DNA of 17,750 nt from contig CAJUNE010000026.1 of assembly GCA_910587745.1 (NCBI GenBank), positions 1 to 17,750 on the forward strand, given 5' to 3'. The translations under genes and the position numbers were made by a program. The number at the start of each line of letters is the position of its first letter. Positions within the stretch are counted from its first letter, which is position 1. The DNA comes from an uncultured Bacilli bacterium. Its GTDB lineage: Bacteria; Bacillota_I; Bacilli_A; RF39; UBA660. Below, piece after piece: positions 7,110-13,747 of the stretch. The notes beneath the pieces are model-generated. The model saw nothing but the letters and a program-made list of their open reading frames with translations, had not been told where the DNA came from and made no database searches.

Positions 7110-7583
7110 ATGAAACGTGTAGGTTTATTTTTAGCAACAATTTCAATGGTATTTTTACTTACTGCTTGTGGTGGTAAAGAAAAGAAACTTGATTGTAATT
7201 TATCTATGGAGGAAAATGGAGTTACTGTTAATCAAAACTTTTTATGGAGTTTTGAAGGAAACGGAAAGTTCAAATCTGCTATCTTAACTCAAGAAGCTAT
7301 TGTTAGTGAAGATGTATTAAAGATTCAAAGTTTAGATGAATATAAGAAAAACTTTGAGACAATAATTAAATCACAATACAAAAACATAGATAAATTAGAT
7401 TATACTATTGCTACTGAAGGTGATAATAAAGTTGTAGTTAAATTAAATTTTAAAGATATCGATTCTGTAGCTACATTAACTGGTAAAACTAATGCTAAAG
7501 CTAGTAAAAAAGATTTTGAGAATATTAAAAAGCTTTACGACAATAATAGCACAGGTTATAAGTATACTTGTACAGTAAAATAA
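7110..7583 (+). CDS. Small secreted lipoprotein of unknown function
   Basis: A 157-residue protein with a clear lipoprotein signal: a positive start (MKR), a hydrophobic stretch, and the lipobox LTAC ending at Cys20. It should be lipidated, cut by LspA (encoded downstream in this window) and anchored on the outer face of the membrane. The mature part has one further Cys pair (DCNLS near 29 and YTCTVK at the end) that could form a disulfide. It alternates charged and beta-prone segments (VVVKLNFKDIDSVATL). Size and layout recall DUF1307/YehR-type lipoproteins, but I cannot confirm this by eye. AAGGAG at 7093-7098 is the ribosome binding site, with a longish 11-nt spacing. A terminator follows, so it is a single-gene unit between sigG and ylmC. 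Its promoter looks like sigma-A, so a sporulation role is not implied. Confidence 0.8.
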   Translation: MKRVGLFLATISMVFLLTACGGKEKKLDCNLSMEENGVTVNQNFLWSFEGNGKFKSAILTQEAIVSEDVLKIQSLDEYKKNFETIIKSQYKNIDKLDYTIATEGDNKVVVKLNFKDIDSVATLTGKTNAKASKKDFENIKKLYDNNSTGYKYTCTVK

Positions 7584-7584
7584 G

Positions 7585-7625
7585 GAAGTGAAAACTATAT
7601 TTGAAGTTTTTTACTTCTTTTTATT
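7585..7625 (+). terminator. Intrinsic terminator after the lipoprotein gene
   Basis: GAAGTGAAAACT (7585-7596) pairs with AGTTTTTTACTTC (7605-7617) with one internal bulge or mismatch. The stem has an 8-nt loop and is followed by TTTTATTTTG. Confidence 0.7.
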
Positions 7626-7671
7626 TTGTATTTTTTTGACTTTTAAACATAAATTTTAATAGGTGAGGTTT

Positions 7672-7896
7672 ATGCGTTTAAGTGAATTACAAACAAAAAT
7701 GGTTATTAATACTAATGATGGAAGACATCTAGGGATTATTGGGGATGCAGAAGTTACTAGTACAGGGCAAATAAAGTTTTTTTCGGTTATGCCTAAAAAG
7801 TTTTTTAGAAGACTTTTTAAAAATGAAACGGAAGTAAATGTAACTTTTGAACAAATTGTTAAAATAGGTGAAGATGTTATATTGGTAGATTTATAA
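7672..7896 (+). CDS. ylmC: YlmC/YmxH-family PRC-barrel protein
   Basis: A 74-residue protein of the YlmC/YmxH family, small PRC-barrel proteins found almost only in endospore formers; their molecular role is not settled. The family pattern is clear: the N-terminal MRLSELQTKMVINTNDGRHL, then GIIGDAEVTSTGQIKFFSV, and a hydrophobic end IGEDVILVDL. I chose ATG 7672 because AGGTGA (7661-7666) serves as its ribosome binding site. The GTG at 7663 would place the start inside that site. In B. subtilis ylmC lies just behind sigG, and the same order is kept here with a lipoprotein gene inserted. A CATAAATT at 7648-7655 resembles a sigma-E -10, but it lies so close to the start that I do not rely on it. 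Confidence 0.88.
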   Translation: MRLSELQTKMVINTNDGRHLGIIGDAEVTSTGQIKFFSVMPKKFFRRLFKNETEVNVTFEQIVKIGEDVILVDL

Positions 7897-7910
7897 ATTT
7901 ATGATATACT
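7882..7910 (+). promoter_or_regulatory. Promoter for lspA-rluD-fhs
   Basis: TTGGTA (7882-7887) and TATACT (7905-7910) are 17 bp apart. TG at 7902-7903 gives an extended -10. The -35 box overlaps the end of ylmC. The -10 ends 17 nt before the lspA start. Confidence 0.6.
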
Positions 7911-7927
7911 TTAAATAGGTGGATTTT

Positions 7928-8398
7928 ATGAATAAGAAAACATATGTAATAGCTATTTTTATATTGTTGTTTGATCAGATATCTAAAAGTTTAATAGAAA
8001 TATATTTTAAGTTAAATGAAAGCTTTGTAATTGTAAAAGATTTTTTTAGTATTACAGTTGCTCATAATACAGGAGGAGCTTGGAGTATTCTTAATAATCA
8101 TAGTTATTTATTTATTATATTTTCAGTAGTAGCATTAATAGTTTTAATAAGATTTATGTTTCAATTTAAAAATAATCTAAGAAATAATATTGCTTTTGCT
8201 TGTACCGTTGCAGGGATAATGTCTAATTTAGCAGATAGATTATTTTTGGGTTATGTAAGAGATTTTTTAGATTTTAAAGTTTTAGGATATGATTATCCAA
8301 TATTTAATATCGCAGATATAGCAATAGTAGTAGGAGTCCTATTACTTATAGTAGCTATACTTAAAGGAGAAGACAAAAAAGATGGAAATAGTAAGTAA
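7928..8398 (+). CDS. lspA: Lipoprotein signal peptidase (signal peptidase II)
   Basis: LspA is a membrane aspartyl protease that removes signal peptides from lipidated prolipoproteins. Conserved blocks are FDQISKSLIE near the N-terminus, VAHNTGGAWSIL, NLADRLFLGYVRDFLDF and FNIADIAIV. The catalytic pair is Asp112 (in VRDF) and Asp130 (in NIAD). Four membrane helices are visible, and 156 residues is the normal length. The usual GN before the DR motif is SN here (IMSNLADR), a mild deviation. ATG 7928 is preferred to GTG 7919 because AGGTGG (7917-7922) is the ribosome binding site. The gene overlaps rluD by 17 nt, which implies translational coupling. The lspA-rluD pair is also adjacent in B. subtilis (lspA-ylyB). 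A direct client, the Cys20 lipoprotein, is encoded just upstream. Confidence 0.95.
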   Translation: MNKKTYVIAIFILLFDQISKSLIEIYFKLNESFVIVKDFFSITVAHNTGGAWSILNNHSYLFIIFSVVALIVLIRFMFQFKNNLRNNIAFACTVAGIMSNLADRLFLGYVRDFLDFKVLGYDYPIFNIADIAIVVGVLLLIVAILKGEDKKDGNSK

Positions 8399-9269
8399 TG
8401 TAGAAAATGTTAGAATAGATAAATACTTAAGTGAAAATACAGAATATTCAAGAGAATTTATTCAAAAGTTAATAGAAAATAATTTGGTTTTAGTAAATGA
8501 TAAAAAAGTAAAAGCTAGTTATAAAGTGGAAATTAATGATAAAATCATTATTAATGATGAAGATTTTAAAGAAGAATGTGATATTATTCCGACTAAAATG
8601 GATTTAGATATAGTTTATGAAGATGAACATGTAATGGTTATTAATAAGCCAAGTGGTTTAGTAGTACATCCAGGAAGTGGAAATTATACCAATACGTTAG
8701 TTAATGGACTTATTTATTATACAAATAATTTAAGCGATATAAATGGAGAAGTTAGACCGGGAATAGTTCATAGAATTGATAAAGATACTAGTGGGTTACT
8801 TTTAATTGCCAAAACTAATAAGGCTCATGAAATACTCGCAGAAGATTTTAAAGAAAAACGTGTAAAAAGAGAATATATTGCGCTTTTAAATGGAGTTTTT
8901 AAACAAGGAAGTGCAACTATAGATGCTCCAATTGGGAGGGATAAAAACTTTAGAGAAAGAATGTGTGTTACCGAAGAAAATAGTAAAAGTGCAGTTACAC
9001 ATATGAAAGTTTTAAAAAGATATAGTAATTATACTTTAGTAAGTTGTATCCTTGATACAGGAAGAACTCATCAAATTAGAGTACATATGGCTTATATTGG
9101 TTATCCTGTTCATAATGATCCAGTATATTCTAAAAAAGAAGCTACAAGTTTTGGACAATTCCTTCACTCATATAAAATGAAATTTGTTCATCCAATAACT
9201 AATAAGGAAATGGAATTTGAAGCTCCGCTTCCTCTCGAGTTTGAAAAATTTTTAGAAACAATTGATTAA
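8382..9269 (+). CDS. rluD: RluD-type 23S rRNA pseudouridine synthase
   Basis: This enzyme isomerises uridines to pseudouridine in large-subunit rRNA. The 295-residue protein starts with an S4 RNA-binding domain (VRIDKYLSENTEYSREFIQK, residues about 10-60). The RluA/RluD-type catalytic domain follows, with HRIDKDTSGLLL carrying the catalytic Asp133, and DTGRTHQIRVHMAYIGYPV near 225-243. The S4 domain plus HRxDxxTSG separates it from RsuA/RluB proteins, which read GRLDxxTxG. It matches B. subtilis YlyB in position, directly after lspA. The ATG lies inside the end of lspA, and AAGGAG at 8364-8369 is the likely, somewhat distant, ribosome binding site. The exact uridine targets (1911/1915/1917 in E. 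coli RluD) cannot be confirmed from sequence. Confidence 0.93.
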   Translation: MEIVSNVENVRIDKYLSENTEYSREFIQKLIENNLVLVNDKKVKASYKVEINDKIIINDEDFKEECDIIPTKMDLDIVYEDEHVMVINKPSGLVVHPGSGNYTNTLVNGLIYYTNNLSDINGEVRPGIVHRIDKDTSGLLLIAKTNKAHEILAEDFKEKRVKREYIALLNGVFKQGSATIDAPIGRDKNFRERMCVTEENSKSAVTHMKVLKRYSNYTLVSCILDTGRTHQIRVHMAYIGYPVHNDPVYSKKEATSFGQFLHSYKMKFVHPITNKEMEFEAPLPLEFEKFLETID

Positions 9270-9294
9270 TAAATATAGAAAAGAGGTAGTAGAT

Positions 9295-10944
9295 ATGACA
9301 GATATTGAAATAGCAAGTAAAATAAAAGGAAAGAATATTTTAGATATTGCAAAGAATTTAAGTATTCCAAGTGATGCTTTAGAGTTTTATGGGAATTATA
9401 AGGCTAAAATAAATTTTACAAAAATTAAAAATAATAAAAAAGGTAAGTTAGTTTTAGTAACAGCAATATCACCAACACCATATGGTGAGGGTAAAACAAC
9501 AGTTAGTATTGGGCTTGATGATGCACTGTGTAAAATGGGTAAGAAAAGTATTCTGGCTCTTCGTGAACCTTCTTTAGGTCCAGTTTTCGGTATGAAAGGA
9601 GGAGCAACAGGTGGCGGTTATTCACAAATCATTCCGATGGAAGATATTAATCTACATTTTACAGGAGATTTTCATGCGATAACTACCGCGAATAATTTAC
9701 TCTGTGCAGCGATAGATAATCATCTTTATTTTGGTAATAGTTTAAATATTAATCCTAATACTATTACATTTTCTAGATGTATGGACATGAATGATAGAGC
9801 TCTTCGAACTATAAAAGTTGGTTTATCTAGTAGTAAAGAAATAGAAAGAGAAGATCATTTTAATATTACAGCAGCGAGTGAACTCATGGCTATCTTATGT
9901 TTAGCTCGTGACGAAGATGATTTAAGAGATAGACTTGATAGTATTGTTATTGGTTATACTTATGATAAAAAAGAAGTGCTTGCAAAAGATTTAAAAGTTA
10001 CAGGTAGTATGATGACTATTTTAAAAGATGCAATGAAACCTAATTTAGTTCAAACTTTAGAAGGAAATCCTGCTATAGTACATGGTGGACCCTTTGCCAA
10101 TATTGCTCATGGATGTAATACAATAATCGCTACTAATACAGCTCTTAATTTAGGTGATTATGTAATTACAGAAGCTGGGTTTGGGGCAGATTTAGGTGCT
10201 GAGAAATTTTTAGATATAAAGTGTAGAGTTGCAAATTTAAAACCTGTTGTAATAGTACTCGTGGCAACATTAAAAGCACTTAAATATAACGCAGGAGTTT
10301 TAAAAGAAGATATTTTAAGAGAAAATGCTGAAGCTGTAAAAATAGGAAGTTGTAATTTAAAAGCTCATATTGAAAATTTAAAAAGTTATGGAATACCTGT
10401 TGTAGTTGCAATAAATAAATACAATGATGATACTGATAAAGAATTAAATGTAGTTCGTGATTTATGTAAAGATTTAGGTGTTAGTGTAGAAGTTAGTACT
10501 GCTTATTTAGATGGAGGAGATGGCGCGATATCTTTAGCTGAAAAAGTATTAGATGCTATAAATGTCGATTCTACTTTAAAACATCCTTATGAGTTAGAAG
10601 ATGAACTTGATGTAAAAATAGAAAAATTAGCTAAAAAAATATATCATGCTTCAAGTATAAAATATAGTGATGAAGCTAAAGAAAAAATAAATAATTTAAA
10701 AAATAGTGAATATGCTTTATATCCTATATGTGTTGCAAAAACGCAATATTCTTTATCAGATGATGCTAGTAAACTTGGAGATCCAAGAGATTATGAAATA
10801 ACTGTAAAAGATGTAAGACTTTATGCTGGAGCTAAATTTATAACAATATTACTTAATGATATTATGACAATGCCAGGACTTCCTAAAGTTCCTAATTATG
10901 AAAAAATTGATATAAGAAATGAGAAAATATCAGGATTATTTTAG
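9295..10944 (+). CDS. fhs: Formate-tetrahydrofolate ligase
   Basis: Fhs joins formate to tetrahydrofolate using ATP, giving 10-formyl-THF for purine and fMet synthesis and one-carbon flux. The 549-residue protein has near the usual length (about 556). Visible motifs are the ATP loop TPYGEGKTTV at 61-70, REPSLGPVFGMKGGATGGGY (matching the family signature GxKGGAxGGGY), DINLHFTGDFHAIT, VATLKALKYNAGV (the second signature, with Lys for the usual Arg and AG for GG), and MPGLPKVPN near the end. ATG 9295 is chosen because AGAGGT (9282-9287) sits 7 nt upstream. An in-frame TTG at 9262 would overlap rluD and lacks support. It is the last gene of the lspA-rluD-fhs unit, before a strong terminator. Confidence 0.96.
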   Translation: MTDIEIASKIKGKNILDIAKNLSIPSDALEFYGNYKAKINFTKIKNNKKGKLVLVTAISPTPYGEGKTTVSIGLDDALCKMGKKSILALREPSLGPVFGMKGGATGGGYSQIIPMEDINLHFTGDFHAITTANNLLCAAIDNHLYFGNSLNINPNTITFSRCMDMNDRALRTIKVGLSSSKEIEREDHFNITAASELMAILCLARDEDDLRDRLDSIVIGYTYDKKEVLAKDLKVTGSMMTILKDAMKPNLVQTLEGNPAIVHGGPFANIAHGCNTIIATNTALNLGDYVITEAGFGADLGAEKFLDIKCRVANLKPVVIVLVATLKALKYNAGVLKEDILRENAEAVKIGSCNLKAHIENLKSYGIPVVVAINKYNDDTDKELNVVRDLCKDLGVSVEVSTAYLDGGDGAISLAEKVLDAINVDSTLKHPYELEDELDVKIEKLAKKIYHASSIKYSDEAKEKINNLKNSEYALYPICVAKTQYSLSDDASKLGDPRDYEITVKDVRLYAGAKFITILLNDIMTMPGLPKVPNYEKIDIRNEKISGLF

Positions 10945-10952
10945 TAATTGAA

Positions 10953-10991
10953 AGAATAATAAAAATTTTAAAAGTTATTATTCTTTTTTTT
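10953..10991 (+). terminator. Strong intrinsic terminator after fhs
   Basis: A perfect 10-bp stem, AGAATAATAA (10953-10962) with TTATTATTCT (10975-10984), has a 12-nt loop and runs into an eight-T tract. Its reverse complement also ends in a short T-run, so it may serve the minus-strand gene too. Confidence 0.85.
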
Positions 10992-11034
10992 GATTGAATA
11001 TATAAATGAAAAGATGTTAGGCAATAAAAAAGGC

Positions 11035-11343
11035 CTAAAATAAAATTAAGCCAAATATTAGACAAGTTATAAAATAATAAATTAATGGGGGGATTTCAAT
11101 GGTGTGAAAAGTTTTTTCTATTCTTATATTTAAATAAAATGCTGATAGTAAAAGACTTAAGCTAAAAATTAAACTATAAGAATAACTTTTAAAGAAATAT
11201 GAGTAAATTGGTAAGATACATAAAAATATTATATTTATAATTATGGCAAATAGATTGTCGTTATTGAGAGTATTGGTACGGATAAAATAGTAATAGATTA
11301 GAAAAAACAAATAACTTAATGTTAAATAAAAGACAATTGACAT
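11035..11343 (-). CDS. Small four-helix membrane protein, unknown function
   Basis: A 102-residue minus-strand gene. It has a good ribosome binding site, GAGGTG, at 11349-11354 (minus strand), 5 nt before its ATG, and a TATATT -10 candidate at 11362-11367. The product is almost entirely hydrophobic, with four likely membrane segments at about 4-22, 29-49, 54-71 and 83-102, joined by short polar turns. I do not recognise a family. It is divergent from the rhomboid gene, and the 63-nt gap between their starts must hold both promoters. It is convergent with fhs. A membrane partner or regulator of the rhomboid protease is possible but pure inference. The extreme AT bias makes hydrophobic spurious frames common, so the ribosome binding site and intergenic placement are the main arguments for reality. 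Confidence 0.6.
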   Translation of the reverse strand: MSIVFYLTLSYLFFLIYYYFIRTNTLNNDNLFAIIINIIFLCILPIYSYFFKSYSYSLIFSLSLLLSAFYLNIRIEKTFHTIEIPPLIYYFITCLIFGLILF

Positions 11344-11354
11344 TGTAACACCTC

Positions 11355-11383
11355 TTTACTAAATATACGTTTTGTATTAAAAT
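11355..11383 (+). promoter_or_regulatory. Promoter for the rhomboid-rluB unit
   Basis: TTTACT (11355-11360) and TAAAAT (11378-11383) are separated by 17 bp. The -10 ends 23 nt before the TTG start. It overlaps the likely divergent promoter of the minus-strand membrane gene. Confidence 0.5.
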
Positions 11384-11406
11384 AATATTACCAAGAGGTG
11401 AGATAA

Positions 11407-12549
11407 TTGAATATTAATGTTGTAAATAGAAATGATGAAATGCTAATGGCTTTAATTCATTACTTTATTACAGAAGAAAATTATACTCCGATTGTTGTTA
11501 AAGGGGCTAAAGACGAAGTTTGGTTGGAAAACTTGGATGGTCCTTATCGAATTATTAGAATTAATTCTAATCATATTCATAATAAAGAACAATTAGAGTT
11601 TGATTTGTTTAAAACTTCTAATGTGATGAGACAAATAAAAAAGAAAACTTTATCACTTAATATGAATGCTTTAAACATATTACTTAATGTTTCAGATGAT
11701 GTTTCATTAAAAAATAATAAAAATATAGCTTCAATTAAGGTTGATGAAATTGATAAATTAACTGAAGATAAAGAAATGTTAGAAGTATTTCCTAATTTAG
11801 CTAGTAAATTAATTAAAGATAAAGCCGGTTTAGATTTAATTGTTAATGTTACTAATGATATTAATCAAAAAACAATGAGAGATAATGAAGCCTATGCTAA
11901 AGTTTTTGAACCAAAGAAAATAATAGTTACACCAATATTAATTTTGTTATGTCTTGTTATATTTATTTTGATGTATATATTTGGTAATGGTAGTGAAGAT
12001 ATTTATACTTTGATTAAGTTTGGAGCTAATTATCAACCTTTAGTTAAAACAGGGGGAGTATGGCGACTTGTATCAGCGATGTTTTTACATATTGGAGTAA
12101 TTCATCTTGCTTGTAATATGTATTCGCTTTGGATTATAGGCAGACAATTAGAAACTTTTTTAGGTAAATTTAAGTTTTTATTAGTTTATCTTGGAAGTGG
12201 GATATTAGGTTCATTATTATCTGTAACCTTACATTCTAGTGTTTCAGCAGGAGCTAGTGGAGCGATATTTGGTTTACTGGGCTCATTATTATATTTTGGG
12301 TATCATTATCGCTTATATTTAGGTAGTGTGATGAGAACTCAAGTGATACCAGTCATTCTCTTAAATTTATTAATTGGTTTTACTTTTTCAGGAATAGATA
12401 ATTTTGCTCATATTGGAGGCTTAATTGGAGGATACTTATTTACGATGGCTTTAGGGGTCCCTGGTAAGTCAAAAACTAGTGATAAAGTTAATGGCTGGAT
12501 AGTAATTGTTATTTTAGTAGCATTTTTGTGCTATATGTTATTTAGGTGA
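11407..12549 (+). CDS. Rhomboid-family intramembrane serine protease
   Basis: Rhomboids cut transmembrane substrates within the membrane using a Ser-His dyad. Here the nucleophile is Ser284 in GASGAIFGLLGS and the base is His335 in AHIGGLIGGY. The WR motif (GGVWRLVSAMFLHIGVIHLA) and the following NMYSLWIIGRQLE block are typical. Residues 1-175 form a soluble N-terminal domain without an assigned function, as in the B. subtilis GluP/YqgP group, though this protein (380 residues) is shorter than GluP. The first membrane segment lies near 177-195. The start is a TTG, chosen because AAGAGGTG at 11393-11400 sits 6 nt upstream and no ATG is suitably placed. The stop codon is 4 nt before the rluB start, so the two are probably translated together. 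Substrates are unknown. Confidence 0.93.
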   Translation: MNINVVNRNDEMLMALIHYFITEENYTPIVVKGAKDEVWLENLDGPYRIIRINSNHIHNKEQLEFDLFKTSNVMRQIKKKTLSLNMNALNILLNVSDDVSLKNNKNIASIKVDEIDKLTEDKEMLEVFPNLASKLIKDKAGLDLIVNVTNDINQKTMRDNEAYAKVFEPKKIIVTPILILLCLVIFILMYIFGNGSEDIYTLIKFGANYQPLVKTGGVWRLVSAMFLHIGVIHLACNMYSLWIIGRQLETFLGKFKFLLVYLGSGILGSLLSVTLHSSVSAGASGAIFGLLGSLLYFGYHYRLYLGSVMRTQVIPVILLNLLIGFTFSGIDNFAHIGGLIGGYLFTMALGVPGKSKTSDKVNGWIVIVILVAFLCYMLFR

Positions 12550-12553
12550 TGAG

Positions 12554-13267
12554 ATGGAAAGATTACAAAAAGTTATTGCAGCTTCAGGAGTAACTTCGAG
12601 AAGAAAAGCGGAAGAATTAATTATAAGTGGAAAAGTAAGAGTTAATGGAAATGTGGTAAAAGAATTAGGTACTAAAGTAGCTGGTGATGATATAGTTGAA
12701 GTCGATGGAGCTACAATATCTCGTGATAATGCTAAAGTATATTTTCTTCTTAATAAACCTCGAGGAGTAATTACTAGTGTTAGTGATGATAAAGATAGAC
12801 CAGTGGTAATAGATTATATTAATACTGATAAAAGAATATATCCAGTTGGGAGACTTGATTATGATACAACAGGTTTAGTTATACTTACTAATGATGGAGA
12901 ACTCGCTAACATTTTAATGCATCCATCTAATAATATTGAAAAAACTTATATTGCTAAAATAGAAGGAATACTTAATAAAGATGATGTTGATCGTTTGAAA
13001 AGTGGTATTTTAATTGATGATCGAAAAGTTAATGTAGTAAGATTTAAGATTAAAGAAAAGAATTATGAAAAAAGTACATCTTTAATCGAAATAACAATAG
13101 TTGAAGGTCGTAATCATATTGTTAAAAGATTATTTGAAGAACTTAGAAAGCCAGTTATTAGACTAACAAGAGTAGGAATAGCTTTTTTAACTACGGAAGG
13201 ACTTAAAAGTGGAGAATATAGAGAGCTTTCTATTAAGGAAGTTAAAAAATTATATAGTTTGAAATAA
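12554..13267 (+). CDS. rluB: RluB/RsuA-type rRNA pseudouridine synthase
   Basis: A 237-residue pseudouridine synthase of the RsuA/RluB/RluE/RluF group. The N-terminal S4 RNA-binding domain starts at once (ERLQKVIAASGVTSRRKAEE, about 1-50). The catalytic domain begins at YFLLNKPRGVITSV and carries GRLDYDTTGLVILTNDG with the catalytic Asp102; VEGRNHIVKRLFE lies near the end. In Bacillota such proteins usually act on 23S rRNA (RluB, U2605 in E. coli numbering). The small-subunit target of RsuA cannot be excluded by eye, but RluB is favoured by length and the close match to the B. subtilis protein as I recall it. The ribosome binding site (AGGTGATGAG, 12544-12553) overlaps the end of the rhomboid gene, which suggests coupling. 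Confidence 0.9.
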   Translation: MERLQKVIAASGVTSRRKAEELIISGKVRVNGNVVKELGTKVAGDDIVEVDGATISRDNAKVYFLLNKPRGVITSVSDDKDRPVVIDYINTDKRIYPVGRLDYDTTGLVILTNDGELANILMHPSNNIEKTYIAKIEGILNKDDVDRLKSGILIDDRKVNVVRFKIKEKNYEKSTSLIEITIVEGRNHIVKRLFEELRKPVIRLTRVGIAFLTTEGLKSGEYRELSIKEVKKLYSLK

Positions 13268-13290
13268 AAATATCTTTAGGGGTATTTTTT
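13266..13290 (+). terminator. Weak terminator after rluB
   Basis: AAAAATA (13266-13272) can pair with TATTTTT (13283-13289), with partial pairing inside, and a T-run follows. It is weak alone, but the gene on the other side is convergent, and the reverse complement is also T-rich. Confidence 0.4.
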
Positions 13291-13295
13291 TTTAT

Positions 13296-13319
13296 TAAAA
13301 AAAGAAGATTACTCTTCTT
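13296..13319 (-). terminator. Ferredoxin terminator with the stop codon in a GNRA loop
   Basis: On the minus strand a 7-bp stem (AAGAAGA with TCTTCTT, plus-strand positions 13313-13319 and 13302-13308) closes the tetraloop GTAA and is followed by a T-run. TAA in the loop is the ferredoxin stop codon. Confidence 0.75.
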
Positions 13320-13635
13320 CACAATGACAATGGCTGCAATCACATTCAGTGCCACAATCACAATTTTCATCTTCTTCATAGCAATGACATCCACAATTGT
13401 CTTCTTTAGTACATTGACAATTGTCGCCACATTCACAAGTTTCTTCGCCATCTTTAATGCTTATAGCACTTGTTGGGCAAGAGTCGATAGCGTTTGCTAA
13501 TTCAGCACTTTCTAAGTTTTCATTACTTATTTCATGTGATAAGCCTTCGTCATTAAAAGCAAAGTGTTCTGGATCTATAGCAACACATGCGCCACATCCG
13601 ATACATGCTTCTTCACTAACATTAATTTTTTTCAT
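13309..13635 (-). CDS. Single-cluster ferredoxin with a metallothionein-like Cys-rich tail
   Basis: A 108-residue protein in two parts. Residues 1-62 form a ferredoxin domain of the Bacillus type: Cys11, Cys14 and Cys17 (CIGCGAC) with Cys53 (CPTSAIS) bind one 4Fe-4S cluster for electron transfer. Residues 67-105 are a tail with 13 cysteines in 39 positions, many as C-x-C (CECG, CQC, CGCHC, CDC, CDCSHCHC), mixed with Asp, Glu and some His. That spacing resembles metallothioneins and metal-storage tails. A normal single-cluster ferredoxin stops at about 60-80 residues, so the tail is an addition. Stretches of Cys alternating with acidic residues could bind Zn, Cu or Cd, or donate Fe or sulfur. 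The start is backed by AAGGAG 8 nt before the ATG and a good promoter. The gene is a single unit, convergent with rluB. The ferredoxin assignment is firm; the tail's role is unknown. Confidence 0.92.
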   Translation of the reverse strand: MKKINVSEEACIGCGACVAIDPEHFAFNDEGLSHEISNENLESAELANAIDSCPTSAISIKDGEETCECGDNCQCTKEDNCGCHCYEEDENCDCGTECDCSHCHCEEE

Positions 13636-13657
13636 TTTTAATTCTCCTTACAAAACA

Positions 13658-13685
13658 ATTATAGCAGATATTTGTTAAATTGCAA
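13658..13685 (-). promoter_or_regulatory. Promoter for the ferredoxin gene
   Basis: Read on the minus strand: TTGCAA (13680-13685), 16 bp, TATAAT (13658-13663). The -10 ends 22 nt before the ATG. Both boxes are good matches. Confidence 0.7.
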
Positions 13686-13715
13686 AGATAAAGACTTTTA
13701 AAGTTTATAAAAATA

Positions 13716-13724
13716 TGTTAAAAT
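13716..13724 (+). promoter_or_regulatory. Extended -10 promoter for the tail-anchored protein gene
   Basis: TGTTAAAAT at 13716-13724 fits TGn plus a TAAAAT -10. The -35 region is poor. The -10 ends 23 nt before ATG 13748, the usual spacing in this window. Confidence 0.4.
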
Positions 13725-13747
13725 TATTTTTGAAGGAAAGTGGGTTC

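Noticed and set aside
11017..11038. TTAGGC/GCCTAA hairpin at the end of the small minus-strand gene, as a terminator
   Set aside because: The T-run lies in the loop, not after the stem, on the minus strand; the nearby strong fhs hairpin is a better candidate for ending both transcripts.
13421..13678. Plus-strand frame opposite the ferredoxin gene
   Set aside because: The minus-strand ferredoxin has family motifs, a ribosome binding site, a promoter and a terminator; this frame has none of these.
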